This document shows positions 17,298 to 25,318 of a stretch of 64,000 bases of DNA, piece after piece (the first letter of the stretch is position 1; each line of letters opens with the position of its first letter). Below the pieces are notes generated by a model, which was not told the DNA's origin, did not search any database, and saw only the letters and a program-made list of their open reading frames with translations. The stretch lies in assembly GCA_937958475.1 (NCBI GenBank), contig CALFXR010000117.1, forward strand, positions 1 through 64,000. Reading direction: 5' to 3'. The translations under genes and the position numbers were made by a program. The DNA is from an uncultured Mesorhizobium sp. (lineage in GTDB: Bacteria > Pseudomonadota > Alphaproteobacteria > Rhizobiales > Rhizobiaceae).

Positions 17298-17849
17298 ATG
17301 AGGATCTATGGCCGCAATCTCTATTGGCCGTGGAAGACCTACAAGCGCTTCATCGGCAACTGGGACTTCCGCCTCGCCGGGATATTCGACTGCGGCGTCG
17401 ACTTCTCCGGCAAGACGATCCTCGACGCCGGGTGCAACGTCGGCATCATCGACTACGAGATCGCCAAGAAGTCGCCCGCCTTCATCCACGGCATCGACGA
17501 CTACCCCGCCGGCATCGCCGCCGCACGCCACATCTTCCAGGGCCTCGACGTCGCCAGCCGCTTCGACGTCGCCGACCTCACCAACGACCGCCGGCTGCGC
17601 GGCCTGCTCAGGCCTTCCTACGACGTGGTGATGTTCATGTCGGTGTGGCAGCACATTCGCGGCCAGCGCGGCGAGGCGGTCGCCGACAGGGTCCTGGCGA
17701 CGCTGACCGAGCGCTGCGCCGGGACCTTCATCGCCAAGACCACCGACAACATCGCCCATGAATTCACCGCGGCGATGGAACGCCACGGCTTCCGCGTCGC
17801 CTATGGCGGCGACCCGCTCGGCAGACTCTTTACCTTCGTTCGTGCATAA
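17298..17849 (+). CDS. Class I SAM-dependent methyltransferase
   Basis: The 183-residue protein carries motif I, TILDAGCNVGIIDYEIA at about 40-56, then an acidic loop (GIDDYP), and DVVMFMSVWQHI in the position of motif IV. These are typical of small class I methyltransferases acting on metabolites. The ATG follows GGGGGAGA at seven bases; an in-frame start 42 bases earlier has no such site. It lies 29 bp ahead of the adenylating enzyme on the same strand, so co-expression is likely. The substrate is unknown. Methylation of a hydroxyl or carboxyl on an activated acid would fit the neighbours. Confidence 0.7.
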   Translation: MRIYGRNLYWPWKTYKRFIGNWDFRLAGIFDCGVDFSGKTILDAGCNVGIIDYEIAKKSPAFIHGIDDYPAGIAAARHIFQGLDVASRFDVADLTNDRRLRGLLRPSYDVVMFMSVWQHIRGQRGEAVADRVLATLTERCAGTFIAKTTDNIAHEFTAAMERHGFRVAYGGDPLGRLFTFVRA

Positions 17850-17878
17850 GACCGTTCCGAACCGGGAACGAGGGCGCG

Positions 17879-19372
17879 ATGAGTTTCGGCCGGCAGATCT
17901 TCGAGGCGATGACGGTCCATGGCGACCGACCGGCGATACTGTCCGGGCGCGAGCAGCTTTCCTACGCCGACATACTAGCGCAGGCGGCGACGCTGGCGGC
18001 CAATTTCGCCGAATGCGGCGTCGTCAGCGGATCGCGCGTCGGCCTGGCCATGCAGGACACGATGGAGGTGGCGCTGGCCATCCTCGCCTGCTGGCGCCTC
18101 GCGGCCACGCCCGTCATCATCGACTTCCGCGCGCCGCGGGCGCAGCGGGCGCGCATCGTCAACGATTTCGGCGTCGGCCTCGCCCTGGAGACCCGGTCAC
18201 CGCCGGGACCGGAGCAGTATCCGGCGATGCGCTTCGATCGCGAATGGCGGTTCGCGGCGAAGAAGCCCCTGCCTGCCGCCGCATCCGTCGATTGCTCCAA
18301 CCCGGCTTTCCTGCTGCTGTCGTCGGGCACGACCGGCGACCCCAAGGCCTATGTGCAGACGCACGACGCCCTCGCCGCGCGCATCGTCCAGCGCAAGGCC
18401 GTCATGGACGCGGCCGAGATGCGCTTCCTGACGCCGATGACCCTGTCCTACTCGGCGTCGCGCCATCAGGTGCTGGCCTATCTCTTCTTCGGCGGCACCG
18501 TGTCGTTCTTCCCGCCGCTCTTCACCCCCTCGGAGTTGACCGAGGCGCTGCTGGCGTTCCGGGCCAGCGGCTCGGCGCTGCCGCCGCCGGTGATCGCGCG
18601 GCTCGCTCGCGAGGCGGGCGAGCGGCCGACGGTGATGTTCCCGGCGCTCGGCTCGCTCTACTCCATCGGCGGGCCGGCCACGGCGGATGAGAAGATCGCC
18701 GCCTATCGCAATCTGAGCCGCGGCTACCGCATCAGCTATGCCTCCAGCCTCACCGGCATGGTCAGCGTGCTCGCGGGCGAGGACGTCCTGGCGAAACCCG
18801 AGAGTTCGGGCCGCCCCGTCGCCGGCGTGCGCGTCGAGATCCTCGACGCCGAAGGCCGGCTGCTGCCCGCCGGCGAGCGCGGCCTGATCAAGGCCTACAC
18901 GGGAACGATGGCGTCGGCCGTGCTGATGCCCGGCAACCAGCCCTTCGTCGATCCGCAGGTGATGGGTCCGGACTGGGGCGTACCGGGCGACATCGGCTTC
19001 CTCGACGCCGACGGCTTCCTCACCATCGTCGACCGCGAGGGCGACATGATCGTGCGCGGCGGCGTCAACATCGCGCCGCAGGAACTGGAGAAGCTGATCC
19101 GCGCCCATCCGAAGGTCACCGACGTCGCCGTCGCCGGCTTCCCCGACCCGGCGATGGGCCAGGAGATCGCCGCCTTCGTCGTCTCGGAAGCGGGAATGAC
19201 CGTCGATGAACTGCGGCAGTTCCTCGCCGCCAGCGTCGCGCCGGACCGCCGGCCACGCGAGCTGCGCATCGTCCGCGCCCTGCCCTACAACAACAACGGC
19301 AAGCTGCTTCGCCGCAATCTGGTCGACATGCTGGCGGCCGAGCGCGCCGCCCGGCCGTCAGATCGGCAGTAG
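17879..19372 (+). CDS. Free-standing AMP-forming adenylating enzyme (acyl-CoA synthetase / A domain)
   Basis: The 497-residue protein is an ANL-superfamily enzyme. The core motifs are FLLLSSGTTGDPKAY (the P-loop-like A3), YASSLTGM (A5), GDIGFLDADGFLTIVDREGD (A7) followed by IVRGGVNIAPQELEK (A8), and the C-terminal NNNGKLLRRN with the catalytic lysine (A10). It makes an acyl-adenylate from a carboxylic acid and ATP, then loads CoA or a carrier-protein thiol. It has no carrier domain of its own, but a protein with a carrier domain plus thioesterase lies 3 kb away on the other strand. Its end overlaps the convergent transporter gene by 15 bp. The substrate acid is unknown. Confidence 0.8.
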   Translation: MSFGRQIFEAMTVHGDRPAILSGREQLSYADILAQAATLAANFAECGVVSGSRVGLAMQDTMEVALAILACWRLAATPVIIDFRAPRAQRARIVNDFGVGLALETRSPPGPEQYPAMRFDREWRFAAKKPLPAAASVDCSNPAFLLLSSGTTGDPKAYVQTHDALAARIVQRKAVMDAAEMRFLTPMTLSYSASRHQVLAYLFFGGTVSFFPPLFTPSELTEALLAFRASGSALPPPVIARLAREAGERPTVMFPALGSLYSIGGPATADEKIAAYRNLSRGYRISYASSLTGMVSVLAGEDVLAKPESSGRPVAGVRVEILDAEGRLLPAGERGLIKAYTGTMASAVLMPGNQPFVDPQVMGPDWGVPGDIGFLDADGFLTIVDREGDMIVRGGVNIAPQELEKLIRAHPKVTDVAVAGFPDPAMGQEIAAFVVSEAGMTVDELRQFLAASVAPDRRPRELRIVRALPYNNNGKLLRRNLVDMLAAERAARPSDRQ

Positions 19373-21325
19373 GCCGCCCAGCAGCGGCGCCGGCCAGGGC
19401 TGCGGCACGAGCAGGTCGAAGACCGCGTAGATCGCCGCCGCCGTCCCCAGCCCGTAGACCGCCGCCGAGGGCAGCCGCGCGCCGCCCGACAGCGCGATCG
19501 CGGCGGTAACGAAGACGAAGCTCGCCGTCAGGTGGCCGACCAGCAGCACCAGTACCGCCAGGATGGCGCAGAGCACGGCGACGCCGCCGTTGCCGCGCAG
19601 CGCGAAGGCGCCGATCGGGTTCCATTCGCCGGCGGCGGGCGGCGGTCCCCCGGCGCCGTCGGCCTGGCCGCGACGCCATCTCACGAGCGCCTGGGCGGTG
19701 ACGGCGAGCGACAGGACCGCGAGGACCGTGGCGCTGATCAGCGGAAAGATCCCCGCCTCGAACGGGAACCTCAGGGCGGTGGCGGTGGCGGCGAGGGCGA
19801 CCAGCGCGACGGTCGCGGCAAACAGCGTGTCGGCCGGCGCGGCGGGCAGCACGGCCTTCGCGCCGCGCGCCCGGTACCAGGCGAGCGCCTGCCTGGCGAA
19901 GCCGAACACGGCGAGCGCCAGCAGGATCAGCACGATCGGCCGCGCCAGCCAGCCCCAGCCGTGGATCTGGTAGGTCAGGAAGAACTGGCTCTCCAGCGAC
20001 GGGCCGAGCACGAAACCGAGCGAGAAGGCCGAGCGCGGCCAGTTCAGTTCCTTCATCGCCATGCCGAGGAATCCGAGCAGGCCGAGCACGACGAAGCCGA
20101 GCGGGCTCATGCTCGCCTGGTAGGTGCCGACGATCATGAAGGCGAGGATGATCGGCACCAGGAGCTTGGCCGGCACCCCCGCCATGCGCGCCAATGGCCG
20201 GGTCATGATCAGGCAGGTCACCGCGCCGATGATGTTGGCGAGCGCGATGGAGAAGACCATCGAGACGGTGACGGAAGCGTTCTTGCCGAGCATGTCCGGC
20301 CCGGGGACGAGGCCCTGGACCATGAACGCGCCGAGCAGGATGCTCATCGACGCCGAGCCCGGCACGCCGAAGGCGACGGTCGGGATCAGCGATCCACCTT
20401 CCTTGGCGTTGTTGGCGCTTTCCGGCGCGATGACGCCGCGCACGTTGCCTTCGCCGAAGGGCGGGCCCTTGCCGGGACGCGCCGCGGCATGGCCGTAGGC
20501 GATCCAGTCGAGCGCGGCGACGCCGACGCCCGGCACCGCGCCGAGCACGGTGCCGATCCAGCTGCAGCGCAGCACCAGCGGCCACTCGCGCAGCGTTTCG
20601 CGCATGCCCTGGAACATGCCGGCATAGGAGGGAGACGACGGCTTGCCCTGCACCGAGCCGCGCACCAGCAGCGCCGCCATCTCCGGGATGCCGAACAGGG
20701 CGAGGAAGACGACGACGATCGGCAGGCCGTCCCACAGATAGATCTGGTCGAAGGTCCAGCGGTGGATGCCGGCATGGGAATCGATGCCGACGAAGGACGC
20801 GAGCATGCCGAGCATCGCCGCCGCCAGTCCCTTCAGCGGCTGGCTGCCGGCCAGCATGGCCACCATCGACAGGCCGAACACGCTGACGGCGAGGAAATCC
20901 GGGCTCTTCATCGCCAGGACGAGCGGCCGCATGACCGGGATGGACAGCGCCAGGAGCAGCGCGCCGAACACGCCGCCGATCATCGACGCCATGTAGGCCG
21001 CACCGAACGCCCGCGCCGCCTCGCCCTTCTTCGCCATGGCGTGGCCGTCGACGACGGTGGCGACGGCGCCGACGGTTCCCGGCACGCCGAACAGCACGGC
21101 GGGGATCGTGTCCGACGTCGTCGTCACCGACCCCATGCCGAGCAGCAGCGCGAACGCCGCGTAGGGGTCCATGTGGTAGGTCAGCGGCAAGAGCAGGGCC
21201 ATGCCGAAGATGCCGCCGATGCCCGGCACGACACCGATGATCAGGCCGGCGAAGACGCCGGCCATGAGCATCAGCAGCCGGTACGGCTCGGCGAGCTCGG
21301 CCGCGGCGGTGAGAACGATGTCCAA
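19358..21325 (-). CDS. Tripartite tricarboxylate transporter permease, TctA fused to TctB
   Basis: The 655-residue protein begins as a normal TctA large permease, about 500 residues: GLIIGVVPGIGGIFGMALLLP at 27-47 and a second copy of the motif, LGAVPGVGVAALDWIAYG, in the middle, as expected for the duplicated fold. From about 505 it continues with four more hydrophobic segments (LFAATVALVALAATATAL, FPLISATVLAVLSLAVTA, VAVLCAILAVLVLLVGHL, SAAVYGLGTAAAIYAVFD) that match the small TctB subunit. TctB is usually a separate gene, so this is a natural fusion. The system takes up carboxylates with a periplasmic TctC protein, which is encoded next to it. Confidence 0.83.
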   Translation of the reverse strand: MDIVLTAAAELAEPYRLLMLMAGVFAGLIIGVVPGIGGIFGMALLLPLTYHMDPYAAFALLLGMGSVTTTSDTIPAVLFGVPGTVGAVATVVDGHAMAKKGEAARAFGAAYMASMIGGVFGALLLALSIPVMRPLVLAMKSPDFLAVSVFGLSMVAMLAGSQPLKGLAAAMLGMLASFVGIDSHAGIHRWTFDQIYLWDGLPIVVVFLALFGIPEMAALLVRGSVQGKPSSPSYAGMFQGMRETLREWPLVLRCSWIGTVLGAVPGVGVAALDWIAYGHAAARPGKGPPFGEGNVRGVIAPESANNAKEGGSLIPTVAFGVPGSASMSILLGAFMVQGLVPGPDMLGKNASVTVSMVFSIALANIIGAVTCLIMTRPLARMAGVPAKLLVPIILAFMIVGTYQASMSPLGFVVLGLLGFLGMAMKELNWPRSAFSLGFVLGPSLESQFFLTYQIHGWGWLARPIVLILLALAVFGFARQALAWYRARGAKAVLPAAPADTLFAATVALVALAATATALRFPFEAGIFPLISATVLAVLSLAVTAQALVRWRRGQADGAGGPPPAAGEWNPIGAFALRGNGGVAVLCAILAVLVLLVGHLTASFVFVTAAIALSGGARLPSAAVYGLGTAAAIYAVFDLLVPQPWPAPLLGGLLPI

Positions 21326-21364
21326 GCCCGCCCGCCCGCTATCTCGACGCCGCCGCCCTCATGT

Positions 21365-22366
21365 TCACTGCACCAGCTGGCGCATGGTGTCGAAGACCGC
21401 CGGGTCGACGGAGAGGCGCTCGGCAAGCATGCGCTCGAGTTCCTTGCCCGACGTCGGCTGCAACTTGAACTCGCCGTGCTTCTCCACCTCGGCGACGAAC
21501 GCCGGGTCCTTCGTCATCGCATCGAAGGCGTCGCGCAGGACCGCGACCACGTCGTCCGGCGTACCGGCCGGCGCGACGAAGGGGAAGTCGTAGTCGCGCA
21601 GCGATTCCACCATCTCGGCGGCCTGCTTCTTCGCCGGGTCCGTGACCATCTCCGTGACCCGCGGCACGGACTGGTATTCACCGACGTCGGCGCGGCCGAA
21701 GCGCACGATCACGTTCATCGCATCGCTCATCCCGGTCTTGGCGAGGTCGTTGCGGTCGAAGGTGCAATGGCCGGCGATCTCGCCGCGCTCCATGGCGAGT
21801 TCGATCGCGGCGACGCCGTCGAAACCGGTGACGATGTCGAACTTAGCGCCCAGCGCGTTCTTCGCCAGGGCGGCGAAGAGATAGGTCGTGCTGCTCTTGC
21901 CCGACGCGCCGATGTGGAATTCCTTCGTCGCGAAGTCCTCGGCGGTGGCGATCCCGGAAGCCTTCGAAACCGCGCAGAACGACTCGACGGCGCCGAGCGA
22001 GCCCAGCCACTTCAGCTTCTGCGGATCGAACTGGACGTTCTCCGGATCGAGCTTCGCGGCGAGCGCGGTGCCCGGCCCGATGGCGCCGATCACGCTTCCG
22101 TCGGCGGGCACGGCGCCGAGCAGGAGCTGGGCGAGCTTCAGGCTGCCGCCGCCGGGAACGTTCTGCACGATCACCTCCGGCGTGCCGGGCAGGAAGCGGC
22201 CGAGATGGCGACCGACCAGCCTTGCGGCCATGTCGTAGGAGCCGCCCGCCCCGTAGCCGACCTGGATCGTGACCACGTCAGCCGCGCTGCCGGCGGCAAC
22301 GCCGCCGAGCGTCACGGCGACGCAAAGCGCCGCCGCACCGATGAATTCTCCGAATGACTTTCTCAT
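21365..22366 (-). CDS. Tripartite tricarboxylate transporter receptor, TctC/Bug family
   Basis: The 333-residue protein has a Sec-type leader (RKSFGEFIGAAALCVAVTL to AAGSAADV) and the Bug-family fold: VGYGAGGSYDMAARLVGRHLGRFLPG near the start, PEVIVQNVPGGGSLKLAQ, then WLGSLGAVESF. Bug proteins bind a small carboxylate in the periplasm and pass it to TctAB. The phenylalanine and serine positions that usually hold the ligand carboxylate are not diagnostic enough here to name it. It is the first gene of the transporter pair, 39 bp before the TctA-TctB fusion, and follows the carrier-thioesterase gene by 61 bp. Confidence 0.8.
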   Translation of the reverse strand: MRKSFGEFIGAAALCVAVTLGGVAAGSAADVVTIQVGYGAGGSYDMAARLVGRHLGRFLPGTPEVIVQNVPGGGSLKLAQLLLGAVPADGSVIGAIGPGTALAAKLDPENVQFDPQKLKWLGSLGAVESFCAVSKASGIATAEDFATKEFHIGASGKSSTTYLFAALAKNALGAKFDIVTGFDGVAAIELAMERGEIAGHCTFDRNDLAKTGMSDAMNVIVRFGRADVGEYQSVPRVTEMVTDPAKKQAAEMVESLRDYDFPFVAPAGTPDDVVAVLRDAFDAMTKDPAFVAEVEKHGEFKLQPTSGKELERMLAERLSVDPAVFDTMRQLVQ

Positions 22367-22427
22367 GGCCCCCGCCTTTGAAGTTTGATTTCAGTATTGG
22401 TCCTGCCCAGCCCGGCCCATCCGGCCC

Positions 22428-23489
22428 TCAGGCTGTAGAGTGCACGGCGCCGTCGCCGCCGCCGTCGGAAAGGAAGCGGATGATCTCGTCGTCGATCGCT
22501 TCCATGTTCGCCTCGCGGAACCCGTCGTGCTTCCCCGGCAGGACGACGGTCCGCAGCTGGCCGCTGCCTGCCGCCCACGCGCGGAACTGGCCGACGGTCT
22601 CGACGCCCCACTCCGAGCTGGCGATCACCAGCAGGTCGCAGGGATAGCGCGGAGGCGTGAAGCCCGCGAGCGCGCGGGTCAGCGTCTTCTTGAACACCTT
22701 GTGGCGGGCGACGCGTCCCGGACGCGCCTGGCCGAGGCCGGTCGCCTCGAACAGCGCCTGGAGTGTCTGCCAGTAGAGCACGTGGTGGTCGAGCCGGCGG
22801 CGGCGCCGCGCGTTCATGCCGTTGTCGGGATTGGGCCGCATCCAGTAGGAACCGAGCGGCGGCGGATCGATGAGCACGACCCGGGCGCGCTTGCCCGTCG
22901 CTTCGTGCGCCATCCGGCCGAGCTCCATGGCGATGATGCCGCCCATGCAGATGCCGCCGACGACGAGGGGGACCCGGCCGGTCGCCGCCTTCAGCCCGTC
23001 GAAATAGCTGCCGATCATATCCTCACGGCTGACATAGGGCTTCTCGCCCCGTTCGACGCCCATGCCGCGAACCGCGAGCAGCCTGTAGCGCTGCTTCAGC
23101 CTGTCGCCGAAGCGGTTGGCGAAGAGCGGCGATCCGGAAACGCCGTGCACCATGGCCAGCGGTTCGCTACCGCGGCTGCCGACCACCGGCACGACGAGCC
23201 GGCGCGACGGATGGGCGGAGGCGCCGACCAGCCCGGCGAGCTCGCGCGGCGTCGGCGCTTCGAGCAGGACCGCCGTCTGCAGGACGAGATTGAAGCGCTG
23301 CTGCACGGCGAGAACGAGGTTCTCGGCCATCAGCGAGTCGCCGCCGAGATCGAAGAAATTGTCGTCGAGGCCGACCGAGGCGACGCCGAACTCTGCCGCG
23401 AAGATCGACGCTACCTCCTCCGCGGGGGTGCCAGCGTCGCTTGCGCTTCCACTGTACGCCAACTCGACCAAGACGCCCTCGCCCGACAC
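22428..23489 (-). CDS. Acyl-carrier (T) domain fused to a type I thioesterase with a cysteine nucleophile
   Basis: The 353-residue protein has a carrier domain at about 20-90 with the phosphopantetheine serine in FDLGGDSLMAENL (S52), followed by an alpha/beta thioesterase. The nucleophile elbow reads GGICMGG, so C181 replaces the usual serine. D208 (VLIDPP) and H321 (PGKHDGF) complete a plausible triad. This is the T-TE end of an NRPS-like assembly line, cut loose from its adenylation domain. Cysteine-type TE domains are known in beta-lactone and beta-lactam forming synthetases such as obafluorin's. The start is GTG; no ATG lies nearby. An ANL enzyme and a methyltransferase 4-6 kb away are the likely partners. 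Confidence 0.78.
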   Translation of the reverse strand: MSGEGVLVELAYSGSASDAGTPAEEVASIFAAEFGVASVGLDDNFFDLGGDSLMAENLVLAVQQRFNLVLQTAVLLEAPTPRELAGLVGASAHPSRRLVVPVVGSRGSEPLAMVHGVSGSPLFANRFGDRLKQRYRLLAVRGMGVERGEKPYVSREDMIGSYFDGLKAATGRVPLVVGGICMGGIIAMELGRMAHEATGKRARVVLIDPPPLGSYWMRPNPDNGMNARRRRRLDHHVLYWQTLQALFEATGLGQARPGRVARHKVFKKTLTRALAGFTPPRYPCDLLVIASSEWGVETVGQFRAWAAGSGQLRTVVLPGKHDGFREANMEAIDDEIIRFLSDGGGDGAVHSTA

Positions 23490-23712
23490 CTTTCGATCGA
23501 AGCAGGCCCGTTTCGATCGGAGTTTCTAATAAAGCGGCCTGTTGCGAAAGACAAACCGAAATGAACCATTAACCTTTCACGATGAATTGGCCGGTCGTCG
23601 CTGCGCCGGGCGGCCCTGCCGGGCTCGACCCGCCTCCGCGCCGCCCGGGCTGCGTCCCCCGAGCATCCGCCCGAGCCCTCGGGCGGGAGCGGCGGAGCCG
23701 GGCCGAAGCCGC
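23490..23712. other. Intergenic spacer of 223 bp with a GC stem-loop
   Basis: The left part, upstream of the carrier-thioesterase start, is less GC-rich (AAACCGAAATGAACCATTAA) and probably holds its promoter, though I see no firm -35/-10 pair. The right part has CCGCCCGAG-CC-CTCGGGCGG at 23667-23686, placed just after the beta-propeller gene. Without a T run it is only a possible terminator. Confidence 0.4.
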
Positions 23713-24729
23713 CTAGGCGTTGCCGAGGACCGACGAAACGGTGAAGAAGGCCAGTGTCCTTTCTTCGCAGGTGGTCGCCAGGACGGTGCCCGTCCGGTCG
23801 ATGTCGAGCCCCTTCGGACCGCCCTCCTCGGGGTTGTTGTGGCCGCGCATGAACGTCGCCTGGTCGAGGACGGCCACCTTCCGCGTGGCATCGCGCGGAC
23901 CGGCCCAGCTCTGCCCGCGCTCGTAGACATGGACGTTGGGACTGGCGGCGTCGGCGACGACGATGTGCCGGTCGTCGGGCGTGAAGCGCAGCCCGTGCGG
24001 ATAGTTCGCCTCGCGCAGCACGCCGGCCGGCCGGGCTTCGGGGCCGAGCGGCGCCGCCGCATCGAAGATCTTGACGTCCCGCGTGGCATGGCTGCTCACC
24101 GCGATCCAGCGGCCGTCGGCGCTGACCGCGATGCCGTCGGGGATGTCGAGGCCCTGCTTCAGCAGGATGTGGTTGCGCCAGTTCAGGAAGCCGAGCCGGG
24201 CCGCGACGACGTGCCTGGTGACGCGATGGGCGTAGTTGTTGCAGATCAGCAGCTCGACCTGCCCGCCGCGCAGGCGGCGCACCGCCACCGATCCCGGCGT
24301 CTTGATCCGGCAGAAGGGACCGCCGCGCAGGTGGCGCAGGACAGGAGCGCGGTATTGCCGGCTTGCAGGCACGTCGTCGGGGAGACGGACGATCGCCACC
24401 TTCACGTTGCGGTTGGCGACCGCCAGCGTGCGGCCGTCGATGAAGTCGATGCCATGGACCTGGCCGATCCCGTCCGACGTAACCTCGACGAAATCGCCCG
24501 CCCTGACGACGACGCCCGAGGCCTCGTGCGCGATTGCGATCCGCAGCAACAGGCATTTCTTCGCCAGGAAGCCGGCGATCGCCAGCAGCCTGTTGTCGGG
24601 GGAAAAGCGGATGTCCTCCGTCCGTCCGATCCCGGCCAGCGCCTCCCGGACCGCGTCGCTCGCGTCGAAACGGACCGGGGTCGGCAGGTGGCCCGGTTCG
24701 TGGACGTCTGCTCCGGAGGTTGCCTGCAT
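23713..24729 (-). CDS. Beta-propeller protein (WD40/NHL/lactonase-like)
   Basis: The 338-residue protein is made of repeated beta-strand units with recurring D-G-R and S-x-D-x-R turns: IRFSPDNRLLAIAGF, GIDFIDGRTLAVANR, GIAVSADGRWIAVSSH, GLRFTPDDRHIVVADA and GLDIDRTGTVLATTC. These are blades of a WD40/NHL or lactonase-type propeller. No signal peptide is visible, so it should be cytoplasmic. It follows the GMC oxidoreductase small subunit by 103 bp. A sugar lactonase that opens the GMC product is attractive, but I cannot see the metal-site residues that would prove it. A scaffold or sensor role is also possible. Confidence 0.6.
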   Translation of the reverse strand: MQATSGADVHEPGHLPTPVRFDASDAVREALAGIGRTEDIRFSPDNRLLAIAGFLAKKCLLLRIAIAHEASGVVVRAGDFVEVTSDGIGQVHGIDFIDGRTLAVANRNVKVAIVRLPDDVPASRQYRAPVLRHLRGGPFCRIKTPGSVAVRRLRGGQVELLICNNYAHRVTRHVVAARLGFLNWRNHILLKQGLDIPDGIAVSADGRWIAVSSHATRDVKIFDAAAPLGPEARPAGVLREANYPHGLRFTPDDRHIVVADAASPNVHVYERGQSWAGPRDATRKVAVLDQATFMRGHNNPEEGGPKGLDIDRTGTVLATTCEERTLAFFTVSSVLGNA

Positions 24730-24832
24730 CGGGGAGTCCGCTCGGCTGTTTTAGCCGGACAGCATACTCCATTTATTCCTGCCGGTCTCCGGAAGGCGGC
24801 GCGGCGAGAAAGAAGCCGGGGCGTCGACTGCG

Positions 24833-25318
24833 CTAGCCCGCATCCCGGTAGATCGGCCCGCGCGCGCGGACCGGATCGAGCAGCGACCAGTCGCCCTGTC
24901 CGACGGCGTATCCCTTCGGGAACGGCGGCCGCGCCTCGACGCCCAGCGACTTCAGGACGCGGTCGTCGCGGTAATAGGCACGCGAGACGACGGCTTCCAC
25001 GACCGCGAAGGCGCCTGGATCCCTGGCACGCAGCCGGTCCACCAGGGCCGCGCGGTCCGTCCGCTCGAGATCGGCGAGCCGGCCGCCGGCAGCTTCTTCG
25101 ACGCTGTCCAGCGTCCGCGACAGGGCCTCGCGGTCGCGGCCGATGGTGGTCGCCATGTCGGCGAAGATGACGGCGTCGTCGGCGCCGGGAACGCCGTAGT
25201 CGGCGCTCGCCGGGATCATCATGCCGGCGAGCAGGCGCAGGCAGGCGGATTGCGCCGGCGACAGCACGGGGCCTGCCACGTCTTCCATCCCGGCGGCCGT
25301 CTCAGTCGAAGAGGTCAT
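24833..25318 (-). CDS. Gluconate 2-dehydrogenase subunit 3-like protein
   Basis: The 161-residue product resembles the small gamma subunit that accompanies FAD-dependent GMC dehydrogenases (gluconate or glucose dehydrogenase subunit 3). The N-terminal part LSPAQSACLRLLAGMMIPAS and the central helical region, then VVSRAYYRDDRVLKSLGVEARPPFPKGY, are the typical blocks. Family members usually carry a twin-arginine leader that exports the whole complex; none is visible here. The chosen ATG overlaps the GMC gene by 17 bp; a second ATG 30 bases downstream would avoid the overlap. It probably assembles with the adjacent GMC oxidoreductase. Confidence 0.7.
   Translation of the reverse strand: MTSSTETAAGMEDVAGPVLSPAQSACLRLLAGMMIPASADYGVPGADDAVIFADMATTIGRDREALSRTLDSVEEAAGGRLADLERTDRAALVDRLRARDPGAFAVVEAVVSRAYYRDDRVLKSLGVEARPPFPKGYAVGQGDWSLLDPVRARGPIYRDAG

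Noticed and set aside
19532..22357. Open frame of 941 codons antisense to the tricarboxylate transporter genes
   Set aside because: The translation is a low-complexity HRQ/EDR-rich string; the opposite strand has TctA, TctB and Bug motifs.
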